From JBFHKO01 sp041595355 (lineage in GTDB: Bacteria; Pseudomonadota; Gammaproteobacteria; Enterobacterales; Aeromonadaceae): DNA of 21,130 nt. Numbering within the stretch: the stretch's first letter is position 1; the number at the start of each line of letters is the position of its first letter. The stretch spans positions 1 through 21,130 of the forward strand of contig JBFHKO010000018.1 in NCBI GenBank assembly GCA_041595355.1. The letters run 5' to 3'. Below the pieces are notes generated by a model, which was given only the letters and a program-made list of their open reading frames with translations, was not told where the DNA came from and searched no databases. The translations under genes and the position numbers were made by a program. This document shows positions 15,014 through 21,130 of this stretch, in pieces.

Positions 15014-15022
15014 ATAGTAACA
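15014..15022 (-). promoter_or_regulatory. Candidate extended -10 promoter for the GalR-like gene
   Basis: On the minus strand TGTTACTAT (15022-15014) is an extended -10 (TGn + TACTAT) in the slt to regulator gap. It predicts a start near 15007, about 30 nt before the GTG. No good -35 is visible. Confidence 0.4.
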
Positions 15023-15081
15023 CAGACGGCGCAGGCTGGCGTTGAGGCGGGTCCGCCCAAGGCCGGCATACGCTGTGCCAC

Positions 15082-17004
15082 TCAGTAACTCAGGCTGCGT
15101 TCCTGCAGGCTAAGAAAATCCAGCGGTTGCCGCAGCCGCGACTGATAGATGACGTTGTACACCAGCACGTTCTGCACATAGTTGCGGGTTTCCCGATAGG
15201 GAATGCTCTCGATCCACACATCCATGGGCTTGCCACCGCTCTCGCGCCGCCATTTGCGCACCCGGCCCGGTCCGGCATTGTAGGCCGCTATGCTCAGCAC
15301 CCGGTTGCCCCCATAGAGCTCCATCAGCTCCTGCAGGTAGGCACTGCCGAGGCGCACGTTCACCTCGGGATCCGTCAACTGACGGGTTCCCTGATAGGCA
15401 AAGCCGATGCGCTTGGCGGTGTGGCTGGCGGTCTGGGGCATCAGCTGCATCAGACCACTGGCCCCCACCGGCGATTGCGCCTTGGGATAGAGGGCACTCT
15501 CCTGGCGGGCCACGGCATAGAGCAGGCTGGATTGCAGCCGCCGGGCCTCGGCAAATTCGGAAAAGGTACTCAGCCATGGCGTTGGGAACCGCAGGCTGAG
15601 CACGTTGCGCGCCTTGGCGGCAATGCTGGCCTGCACCGCCAGATCGTGCCAGCCCTGCTGCAGCGCCAGCCCACCGAGCTGCAGCTTGTCGGCGGTGCTC
15701 ACCTGCTCCAGCAGGTAGAGCCACTCGGCCCGGGCCAGATCGGTCTCCCTCAGGGCCAGCAGCTCACGGATGCGTGCCAGCGCCGGCCAGCGCAGGCTGG
15801 CGCTCGGCCACTCCAGCTTGGCATTCAGGCGGGCCTGGTTGAGCGGCAGACGCTTGCCGGCGCGCTGGGCCGCCAGGAAGCCGTAGTAGCTGCGTTCGAA
15901 ACTGGCCTGCTGATACAGGGCCCGGGCGTGCTGACGCCGTCCGCTCTCTTCTTCTGCCCGGGCCAGCCAATAGGTCCACTGCACATCATCACGCTCGCGT
16001 CCCGCCTTGGGCATGCGGTAGATCCAACGCCGGACCGATGCCCAGTCGGACTCCCAAATGGCCAGGCGGACCCGCAGCTCCAGCAGCGGCAGATCGGCAT
16101 GCTCGCTCAGGCTCTGATCCAGCCAACCACGATGCTGCGACTCCCGATCCAGCATCAGACGCCGCGCCAAGGCCATCTTGACCACCTTGAGATCGGCCTC
16201 GGTCAGCTGATACCGCTGCTGGGCCTGCGGGTAAAGCCGCAGCGCCGTGGCCGCATCCTGACTGGCCAGTCGTTGCAGGGCCAGGCGCGCCAGGGCACGG
16301 GTACGCTGATCCTTGGAGGGTGCCAGCACGCGGGTCAGCTGCGCCGGGCTCTCATACAGGCTGAGCATGCGCTTGCCGAACTCGCGCCAGTCTTCGCGGC
16401 TGAACTGGGTCGCCAGATACCTGACCAGCGAATCAGAGCCTGCTTCGAAGGCCAGTACCCCCCGGCGCCACACCTTCTCGTCGCTCAGGTGACCGGCCTG
16501 TTTCCAGGCCGAGAAGAGGCTGTTGCAATCCCCCGGCTGGGGGCGCCCCTCCAGCCACAGCGACTCGGCCGCCTTGAAAGCCAGGGCACGTTCGCCGGTG
16601 GCATACTTGGCCAGGTAGTAATAACAGCGCAGATCCGGTGAAGCCGGCTCCCGGGGATAAAAACTCAGGAAGCTGGACCAGCGCGACTCGCTGGCCAGCA
16701 GCAACAGATAACGCCGCTCCAGACGGTTGGCGAGGTAGCTTTCCCGGTGCTGGCTGATGAAGCGACTCGCCTCGGCCAGGCGCGAAAAACTGGGCGCCGC
16801 CATCAAATCGTAATAGTCGATATAGAGCGCCAGGGGATAGCCCCCCAGTCGTCGCTGCAACGCCCGGGCTTCGCCACTTCGCTGGTTGCGGGCCGCCTCC
16901 ACCGCCGACAGATAGAGTTTTTGCTCGGAAGTCAGCGCCTGGGTAGGTGAGCTGAAACAGGCCAGGCACAGGGACGTCAGGGCCAGCAGGCGAATATAGT
17001 TCAT
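15082..17004 (-). CDS. slt: Soluble lytic murein transglycosylase (Slt70 type)
   Basis: 640 residues from ATG 17004 (E. coli precursor 645). This start gives a clean Sec signal peptide (MNYIRLLALTSLCLAC, cleavage probably after PTQA). In-frame ATGs at 17016 and 17025 are possible; none has a strong ribosome binding site. The long N-terminal part (to about 450) is the alpha-helical superhelix of Slt70. The SLT domain follows: LYAVARQESALYPKA with catalytic Glu502, GASGLMQLMPQTA, LGSAYLQELMELYGG and SIAAYNAGPGRVRKW. It is a periplasmic exo-acting transglycosylase releasing 1,6-anhydromuropeptides. In E. coli slt is followed by trpR; here a GalR-like gene follows. Confidence 0.95.
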   Translation of the reverse strand: MNYIRLLALTSLCLACFSSPTQALTSEQKLYLSAVEAARNQRSGEARALQRRLGGYPLALYIDYYDLMAAPSFSRLAEASRFISQHRESYLANRLERRYLLLLASESRWSSFLSFYPREPASPDLRCYYYLAKYATGERALAFKAAESLWLEGRPQPGDCNSLFSAWKQAGHLSDEKVWRRGVLAFEAGSDSLVRYLATQFSREDWREFGKRMLSLYESPAQLTRVLAPSKDQRTRALARLALQRLASQDAATALRLYPQAQQRYQLTEADLKVVKMALARRLMLDRESQHRGWLDQSLSEHADLPLLELRVRLAIWESDWASVRRWIYRMPKAGRERDDVQWTYWLARAEEESGRRQHARALYQQASFERSYYGFLAAQRAGKRLPLNQARLNAKLEWPSASLRWPALARIRELLALRETDLARAEWLYLLEQVSTADKLQLGGLALQQGWHDLAVQASIAAKARNVLSLRFPTPWLSTFSEFAEARRLQSSLLYAVARQESALYPKAQSPVGASGLMQLMPQTASHTAKRIGFAYQGTRQLTDPEVNVRLGSAYLQELMELYGGNRVLSIAAYNAGPGRVRKWRRESGGKPMDVWIESIPYRETRNYVQNVLVYNVIYQSRLRQPLDFLSLQERSLSY

Positions 17005-17325
17005 GATGCTATCCATAGATGCCATCTCAAGAGAGGACCCGGTGAGGCGATCTCCACACCGCAGAGAGACGAACCAGGCCAGTATATCTCTCCCTGTCAG
17101 ACAACAGCAGCGGCTCGCTTGCACAAAATGAAAAAAATGAGTCGCGCCCCGGCAGGCGGCTGGCGTGGCGAATTAATAGAGGGGGGCGGGCAAGTACGGC
17201 CCATCGGCAGGGATAACGGGGGGCGACAATATGCTGCCAGGGGCCTCTTGGGCTGGCAAGGCTTTTGGGGCGGGATCCTCGACAGCCTCACAGAAGCCGC
17301 GTCGAATTGGCCCGACCCGGAAAAA

Positions 17326-17341
17326 GGTGATGCAGATCACA
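17326..17341 (+). promoter_or_regulatory. CRP (cAMP receptor protein) binding site upstream of raiA
   Basis: GGTGATGCAGATCACA matches TGTGA-N6-TCACA at 9 of 10 fixed positions. Its centre (17333.5) lies about 41 nt upstream of the start predicted from the -10 TAATCT at 17362-17367. This is the geometry of a class II CRP-activated promoter. The -35 region is otherwise poor, in keeping with activator dependence. CRP control of E. coli raiA is, as I recall, reported. Confidence 0.65.
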
Positions 17342-17361
17342 AATTCACTTATCCAGAAGGG

Positions 17362-17367
17362 TAATCT
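17362..17367 (+). promoter_or_regulatory. -10 element of the raiA promoter
   Basis: TAATCT lies at the right distance from the CRP site. It predicts transcription from about 17374 and a leader of about 34 nt. Confidence 0.5.
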
Positions 17368-17407
17368 GAGGACAAGAACAACAGACATGAACCCAGGGGG
17401 TTTGCCT

Positions 17408-17758
17408 ATGTCAATCGATGTCACCAGTAAAACCATCGCTATCTCCCCAGCCATTCGCGAGCGGATCGAGTCACGCTTCGAAAAGCTGCAGCGTCTGCAG
17501 GTACCGCTCATCGCACCCCATGTCACCGTCAGCAAGGAGGGCCAGCAGTTCATCATCGAAGCCGGCGCCGGCATTCCCAATGGCACCCTGTTTGCCCAGG
17601 CGGAACATGAAGATCTGTATGTCGCAGTCACCACCCTCGGACAGCGCCTGGAGCGCCAGTTGACCCGCCACATGGCCAAGCCGGTTGCCCACAAGGCCGG
17701 TCGCTCCGGCAAGGCCCAGGTCCGCAGCGGCGAGCTTCCCCCGCCATCGACCCTCTGA
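17408..17758 (+). CDS. raiA: Ribosome-associated inhibitor A (HPF/RaiA family)
   Basis: 116 residues (E. coli RaiA 113, HPF 95). The ATG at 17408 has GGGGG 7 nt upstream; an in-frame ATG at 17387 is less likely. The S30AE/sigma-54 modulation fold shows in VTSKTIAISPAIRERIESRF, IAPHVTVSKEGQQFIIEAG, HEDLYVAVTTLGQRLERQL. The tail beyond residue 95 and the position before pheA favour RaiA over short HPF. It binds the 30S decoding centre in stationary phase or cold and blocks translation. In E. coli raiA is likewise followed by pheL-pheA. Confidence 0.9.
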   Translation: MSIDVTSKTIAISPAIRERIESRFEKLQRLQVPLIAPHVTVSKEGQQFIIEAGAGIPNGTLFAQAEHEDLYVAVTTLGQRLERQLTRHMAKPVAHKAGRSGKAQVRSGELPPPSTL

Positions 17759-17765
17759 TCCCCCG

Positions 17766-17791
17766 GGGCGCACAGGGTGCGCCCTTTTCTT
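17766..17791 (+). terminator. Intrinsic terminator after raiA
   Basis: GGGCGCAC-agg-GTGCGCCC (17766-17784) is followed by TTTTCTT. It separates raiA from the pheA leader. Confidence 0.85.
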
Positions 17792-17843
17792 GCCACATTC
17801 TGGGCACGATTCGTGCGGATGGGCGCGAATGCCCCCGACAGAC

Positions 17844-17872
17844 TTGCATCAACCGTTTTTTTCACGTATTTC
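17844..17872 (+). promoter_or_regulatory. Possible pheA promoter (weak)
   Basis: TTGCAT (17844-17849) and TATTTC (17867-17872) are 17 nt apart in the gap after the raiA terminator. The -10 is poor, and it would start transcription only a few nt before the Phe-rich leader segment, so the assignment is tentative. Confidence 0.25.
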
Positions 17873-17881
17873 TATTGGACC

Positions 17882-18020
17882 TTGAAGTTAGGGTTATTTT
17901 ATTTTTTCCTGTTTTTCTTTAGCTTCTCTTTTGGTTCGCCCGGTTCCCGCGGCGGGCACTCATGCAACAGAGAATCTGAAGACGATCAGTGTAAGCCTCC
18001 CGAACGGGAGGTTTTTTTTT
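17882..18020 (+). promoter_or_regulatory. pheA attenuator: Phe-rich leader coding segment (pheL-like) and terminator
   Basis: One frame (codons starting at 17882 TTG) reads LKLG, then LFYFFLFFFSFSFG. Eight Phe and one Tyr codons lie within the 12 codons at 17897-17932, as expected for a pheL control segment. The downstream RNA (ATGCAACAGAGAATCTGAAG, then ACGATCAGTGTAAG) resembles the E. coli pheL-pheA leader. The terminator hairpin CCTCCCG-aa-CGGGAGG (17996-18011) is followed by nine T (18012-18020). Low charged tRNA-Phe should stall ribosomes on the Phe codons and prevent the terminator. Oddities: no ATG with a ribosome binding site, and no in-frame stop before the terminator. The segment is markedly AT-rich. 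Confidence 0.8.
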
Positions 18021-18062
18021 ACGGCGGTGGCGCTGCAGCATTCAGTTGGAGGAAGTCGGGAC

Positions 18063-19241
18063 ATGGCAACACTGGAAGAGATTCGCCTGGAAATCACCAG
18101 CCTGGATACGCAATTGCTGACCCTGCTGGCCAGGCGCAAACGACTGAGCATCGATGTGGCCCGCAGCAAGCAGGCCGACATGCGCCCGATCCGCGATCAG
18201 CAGCGGGAACAGGAGCTGCTGGTACGCCTGATCCAGGAGGGCCGCCCCCTGGGCCTCTCCGCCCACTACATCACCCAGCTCTATCACCTGATCATTGAAG
18301 ATTCGGTGCTCTCCCAGCAGGCTTACATCCAGACCTTGATGAACCCGGCCCAGGCCGAGCCCACGGCCAGCATCGCCTTCCTGGGACCACGCGGTTCCTA
18401 CTCCAGCCTAGCGGCGCGCAAGTATTTGAGTCGTTACCAGGATCAAATCGTCGAGATCAGCTGCACCAACTTCCGCCAAGTGCTGGACGCCGTGGAGTCG
18501 GGCCGCAGCCAGTTCGGCGTGCTGCCCATCGAAAACACCAGTTCCGGCTCCATCAACGAAGTCTACGATCTGATGCAGCACACCCGCCTCTCCATCGTCG
18601 GCGAGCTCACCTACCCCATTGAACACTGCCTGCTGGCAGCCTGCGATACGGAGCCGTCACAGCTCGAAGTCATCTACGCCCATCCCCAGCCGCTGCAACA
18701 GTGCTCCCACTATCTGAGCCGCCTGCCCCACCTGCGTCACGAGGTCTGCGACTCCTCATCGGCGGCCATGCTCAAGGTCAAGGAACTCGCCTCGCCCAGG
18801 ATCGCCGCCATCGGCAGTGCGGCGGGCGGTGAACTGTACGGGCTGCAGGTCATCGACAGCGGCCTGGCGAATCAGAAGGACAACTACAGCCGTTTCATCG
18901 TGGTGGCGCGCAAGCAGGTGGAGGTGGCGCCGCAGATCCCGGCCAAGACCACCCTCATTTTCTCCACCCCCCAGGAGCCGGGAGCCCTGGTCGATGCCTT
19001 GCTGGTGCTGCGCAACCACCACATCAACATGACCAGGCTGGAATCGCGCCCCATACAGGGCAATCCCTGGGAAGAGATGTTCTACATGGATGTGGCCGCC
19101 AACCTGCAAAGCGCCGACATGCAGGCCGCGCTGCAGGAGCTGGCCGGCTATACCCGCTACCTCAAGGTGTTGGGCTGCTATCCCAGCGAGGATGTCCAGC
19201 CTACCGAGATCCCCCAGGTGCTGATGCCCGATCAGGAGTGA
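18063..19241 (+). CDS. pheA: Bifunctional chorismate mutase / prephenate dehydratase (P-protein)
   Basis: 392 residues (E. coli 386), ATG at 18063 after GGAGGAAG. It converts chorismate to prephenate and then to phenylpyruvate. The chorismate mutase domain (1-90) has Arg8, Arg25, Lys36, Asp45, Arg48 and Glu49, each three less than the E. coli active-site number. The dehydratase domain (103-285) has IAFLGPRGSYSSLAA and PIENTSSGSINEVYDL. The usual Thr-Arg-Phe motif reads Ser276-Arg-Phe. The ACT regulatory domain (about 297-375) has GALV (307-310) and ESRP (327-330), the phenylalanine-binding motifs, so feedback inhibition is expected. Expression is set by the upstream attenuator. Confidence 0.98.
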   Translation: MATLEEIRLEITSLDTQLLTLLARRKRLSIDVARSKQADMRPIRDQQREQELLVRLIQEGRPLGLSAHYITQLYHLIIEDSVLSQQAYIQTLMNPAQAEPTASIAFLGPRGSYSSLAARKYLSRYQDQIVEISCTNFRQVLDAVESGRSQFGVLPIENTSSGSINEVYDLMQHTRLSIVGELTYPIEHCLLAACDTEPSQLEVIYAHPQPLQQCSHYLSRLPHLRHEVCDSSSAAMLKVKELASPRIAAIGSAAGGELYGLQVIDSGLANQKDNYSRFIVVARKQVEVAPQIPAKTTLIFSTPQEPGALVDALLVLRNHHINMTRLESRPIQGNPWEEMFYMDVAANLQSADMQAALQELAGYTRYLKVLGCYPSEDVQPTEIPQVLMPDQE

Positions 19242-19268
19242 CGAGCCCGTTCCAACGGCCATAAACAA

Positions 19269-19303
19269 AAGACCGGCTCCGCAAGGAGACCGGTCTTGTG
19301 TTA
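19269..19303. terminator. Bidirectional intrinsic terminator between convergent pheA and tyrA
   Basis: AAGACCGGCTCC (19269-19280), tetraloop GCAA and GGAGACCGGTCTT (19285-19297) form a 12-bp stem with one bulged base. TTGTGTT follows on the plus strand (pheA side), and TTTTGTTTAT on the minus strand (tyrA side). Confidence 0.85.
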
Positions 19304-19325
19304 TGTGCCACGCCCCGGGCGCGGC

Positions 19326-20459
19326 TTACAGGCTGTCGTGATGCCGGCTGTCGTTGGCCTGGGCCAGCAGCATCTTGCTTTCGCGCAGGAACTGCTGGGC
19401 ATAGTCGCCGAAGAACTCGGCTACCCGATGGAAGCTGGCGACGAAGGCAGCGCGATCCCCCCGCTCCAGGCAGGCGAGGGCCTCGCCGATGCGGCCATGG
19501 TAGCGGCGGATCATCTGCAGATTCACCGGTGAGGAGAGGATGATGTCGGCGTAGAGCACCGGATCCTGGGCAAACAGCCGTCCCACCATGGCCAGCTCCA
19601 GCCGGTAGATGGGCGAGCTGAGGGCCAGCAGCCGCTTCATGTCCGCCTGCTCCTCGCACAGGTGCAGGCCATAGACGAAACTGGTGAAGTGACGCAGCGC
19701 CTGGATAAGGCTCATGGCCTCATCATGCTCCCCGGCGCTCACCTGCTGCAACCGCACGCCCCAGATACGCATCTGGGCCAGCAGCCACTCATACTGCTCG
19801 GCGCCCCGCCCCTCACAGCACACCACCACCTGCTTGGCCAGGCTCGGGACATCGGGACCGAACATGGGATGCAGCCCCAGGACGGGACCGGCATGGGCGG
19901 CCAGCATGTGCGCCAGCGGCTTGCTCTTGACGCTGGTGAGATCCACCAGCAGGCAGTCCCGGGGCAAGGTGCCCAGCCGATCGATCACCTCGCAGGTGGT
20001 ATCGATGGGCACGGCCACCACCACCATGCCGGCGTGCGCCAACAACGCATCGGCCTGCGCCCAGTCGTCACGCTCCAGCACCTCGACTTGATAGCCGGAC
20101 AGGCGGAACATGTGCACAAACAGGCGTCCCAGCTGACCGGCCCCGCCGATGACCACGATAGAACGCAGCGAGGGATTCACGCACTTGAAGCCGGAATCTT
20201 TCTCGCTGCTGTAGGACTCGCGCATCACCCGGCGCAACACATCCTCGATGAGATCCGGCGGCACCCCCTGGCTCTGGGCCTCGGCTCGTCGCTTGGCCAG
20301 CATGGCCGCCTCGCGATCCGGGGCATAGATGGGGACGCCATGCCGGCTTTTCACCTCACCGACCCCGGCCACCAGCGCCAGCCGGCGCGCCAGCAAATTG
20401 ACCAGTTGCTGGTCCACCTCGTCAATCTGATCTCTCAGGGCATTTAATTCGTCATTCAT
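19326..20459 (-). CDS. tyrA: Bifunctional chorismate mutase / prephenate dehydrogenase (T-protein)
   Basis: 377 residues (E. coli 373). It makes prephenate and then 4-hydroxyphenylpyruvate with NAD+. The chorismate mutase domain (1-90) has Lys37 in VGEVKSRHG, and LIEDVLRRVMRESY follows. The dehydrogenase domain begins with the Rossmann motif VVIGGAGQLGRLF (102-114). His197 in LGLHPMFGPD is the catalytic His, and His257 (IQALRHF) corresponds to the E. coli residue linked to tyrosine feedback; both fall on E. coli numbering. The ATG 20459 has only a weak GGA upstream. An intrinsic terminator separates it from aroF. Confidence 0.98.
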   Translation of the reverse strand: MNDELNALRDQIDEVDQQLVNLLARRLALVAGVGEVKSRHGVPIYAPDREAAMLAKRRAEAQSQGVPPDLIEDVLRRVMRESYSSEKDSGFKCVNPSLRSIVVIGGAGQLGRLFVHMFRLSGYQVEVLERDDWAQADALLAHAGMVVVAVPIDTTCEVIDRLGTLPRDCLLVDLTSVKSKPLAHMLAAHAGPVLGLHPMFGPDVPSLAKQVVVCCEGRGAEQYEWLLAQMRIWGVRLQQVSAGEHDEAMSLIQALRHFTSFVYGLHLCEEQADMKRLLALSSPIYRLELAMVGRLFAQDPVLYADIILSSPVNLQMIRRYHGRIGEALACLERGDRAAFVASFHRVAEFFGDYAQQFLRESKMLLAQANDSRHHDSL

Positions 20460-20471
20460 CGCGTTTCATCC

Positions 20472-20502
20472 AAAAAAATGCTCCGGACAATAGCCGGAGC
20501 AT
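20472..20502 (-). terminator. Intrinsic terminator/attenuator between aroF and tyrA
   Basis: On the minus strand ATGCTCCGG (20502-20494), a 7-nt loop and CCGGAGCAT (20486-20478) are followed by a run of T to 20472. The tyrA ATG begins 12 nt further on, so no promoter fits between. tyrA must be expressed by read-through, or by a promoter inside or before the hairpin. Confidence 0.85.
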
Positions 20503-20517
20503 CATTATGCGGGGCGA

Positions 20518-21130
20518 TCAGGCCCGGAGTCGAGCCTTCAGCGGCTCGGCCAGGTCGGTACGGCACTTGGCCAGCAAGGTGGCGGTGGCGTCCCAGTCGA
20601 TGCAGGCATCGGTGATGGAGACCCCATGGCGCATCTGGGACTTGGGCTGCTCGCTGGACTGGTTGCCCTCTTCTAGGTTGGACTCCAGCATGATGCCGAT
20701 GATGGAGCTGTTGCCATCCTGGATCTGGTGCACCACGTTTTCCGCCACCAGCGGCTGCAGACGATGATTCTTGCTGGAGTTGCCATGGCTGCAATCGACC
20801 ACTAGGCTGGGCGGCAACCCTGCCTTCTCCAGCGCCTGTTCGGCCAGGGCCACGTTGACCGAATCGTAATTCGGGTGTTTGCCACCGCGCAGAATCACGT
20901 GGCCATCCGGGTTACCCTGGGTCTGCAGCAAGGCCACCTGCCCCTGCTGGTTGATGCCCATGAAGGCATGGGGCGAGGCCGCTGCCTGGAGGGCATTGAT
21001 GGCCGTATCCAGATTGCCGTCGGTACCGTTCTTGAAGCCCACCGGCATGGAGAGGCCCGAGGCCATCTCGCGGTGGGTCTGGGACTCGGTGGTCCGGGCA
21101 CCGATGGCCGACCAGGAGAAGAGATCCGCC
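20518..21130 (-). CDS. aroF: 3-deoxy-7-phosphoheptulonate synthase, AroF type (C-terminal part, cut by window edge)
   Basis: 203 C-terminal residues are visible, from ADLFSWSAIGARTTESQTHR to the stop at 20518. It condenses PEP and erythrose 4-phosphate to DAHP, the first shikimate-pathway step. Class I DAHP synthase motifs seen: IGARTTESQTHREMASG, VGFKNGTDGN, GHVILRGGK, LVVDCSHGNSSKNH, ESNLEEGNQSSE and GVSITDACIDW. Position directly upstream of tyrA on the same strand, as in E. coli aroF-tyrA, points to the tyrosine-sensitive AroF isoenzyme. The residues that set feedback specificity lie in the missing N-terminal half, so this rests on context. Confidence 0.93.
   Translation of the reverse strand, partial: ADLFSWSAIGARTTESQTHREMASGLSMPVGFKNGTDGNLDTAINALQAAASPHAFMGINQQGQVALLQTQGNPDGHVILRGGKHPNYDSVNVALAEQALEKAGLPPSLVVDCSHGNSSKNHRLQPLVAENVVHQIQDGNSSIIGIMLESNLEEGNQSSEQPKSQMRHGVSITDACIDWDATATLLAKCRTDLAEPLKARLRA

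Larger units (their letters stand above)
17005..17407. other. 403-nt intergenic region between divergent slt and raiA
   Basis: This region holds the slt upstream sequence (a possible minus-strand -10 TATACT at 17086-17081, with no good -35) and the raiA control region described separately. Between about 17110 and 17320 I see G-rich sequence but no gene, RNA or strong hairpin that I can support. Confidence 0.5.

Noticed and set aside
15040..15062. Terminator between slt and the GalR-like gene
   Set aside because: Only a short GGCGG/CCGCC hairpin without a T-run is present.
15127..16641. 504-codon open frame on the plus strand across slt
   Set aside because: It lies fully within slt on the other strand. 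Its composition is that of a codon-mirror frame, with no recognisable domain.
17119..17364. 81-codon frame in the slt-raiA gap
   Set aside because: No convincing ribosome binding site, Gly/Arg-rich sequence, and it runs through the CRP site and the -10 of raiA.
17875..17922. Alternative leader frame starting at TTG 17875 and ending at TAG 17920-17922
   Set aside because: It has a stop, but only three Phe codons in sixteen and no ribosome binding site; the neighbouring frame is far richer in Phe. Kept in mind as a fallback.
1..21130. Mobile elements, CRISPR arrays, tRNA or rRNA genes, or a defence system
   Set aside because: No spaced direct repeats, transposase, integrase, tRNA-like folds or defence-type domains were seen; nearly all the sequence is taken up by conserved housekeeping genes.

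Overview
This is an ordinary, densely packed chromosomal core region of a GC-rich gammaproteobacterium. Almost every gene has a clear Escherichia coli counterpart. The gene set and neighbourhoods (perM-bepA-yfgD, dnaQ/rnhA-yafS/gloB-mltD-yafD, raiA-pheA/tyrA-aroF) suggest Aeromonadales, perhaps an Oceanimonas, Zobellella or Aeromonas relative. That placement rests on remembered protein similarity and synteny, not on a search. I see no prophage, insertion sequence, CRISPR array, tRNA or rRNA.

Layout. (1) Positions 1-6062: a truncated perM (-) diverges from bepA-yfgD-DUF2069 (+), which converge on upp-hda (-). upp diverges from the purMN purine operon (+). (2) 6092-7535: a bidirectional terminator, then yafJ and gmhA (-). 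(3) 7612-12915: dnaQ (-) diverges from rnhA (+), yafS (-) diverges from gloB-mltD (+), and a YafD-like phosphodiesterase (-) follows a shared terminator zone. (4) 12912-15022: a YeeZ-like SDR gene overlaps the yafD-like gene by 4 nt. Upstream of it lie a terminator, a 28-codon small ORF and a GalR-like repressor, all on the minus strand. (5) 15082-17004: slt (-). (6) 17326-21130: raiA under an apparent CRP-dependent promoter, a phenylalanine attenuator, pheA (+), and the convergent aroF-tyrA pair (-), with aroF cut by the window edge.

Functional themes are outer-membrane and cell-wall maintenance (BepA, MltD, Slt, GmhA), replication (Hda, DnaQ, RNase HI), nucleotide synthesis and salvage (PurM, PurN, Upp), aromatic amino acid synthesis (PheA, TyrA, AroF) and stationary-phase ribosome protection (RaiA).

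No new multi-gene system is evident. The points most worth a second look are regulatory. The pheA attenuator has a Phe-rich leader with no in-frame stop before the terminator and no obvious start. Intrinsic terminators stand directly before the ribosome binding sites of tyrA and of the yeeZ-like gene. An undescribed 28-codon ORF ends inside the second of these. A class II-type CRP site precedes raiA. Smaller points are a Ser in place of Thr in the PheA 'TRF' motif, a strong-looking clamp-binding motif in DnaQ, and a lipoprotein signal on the YafD-like protein.
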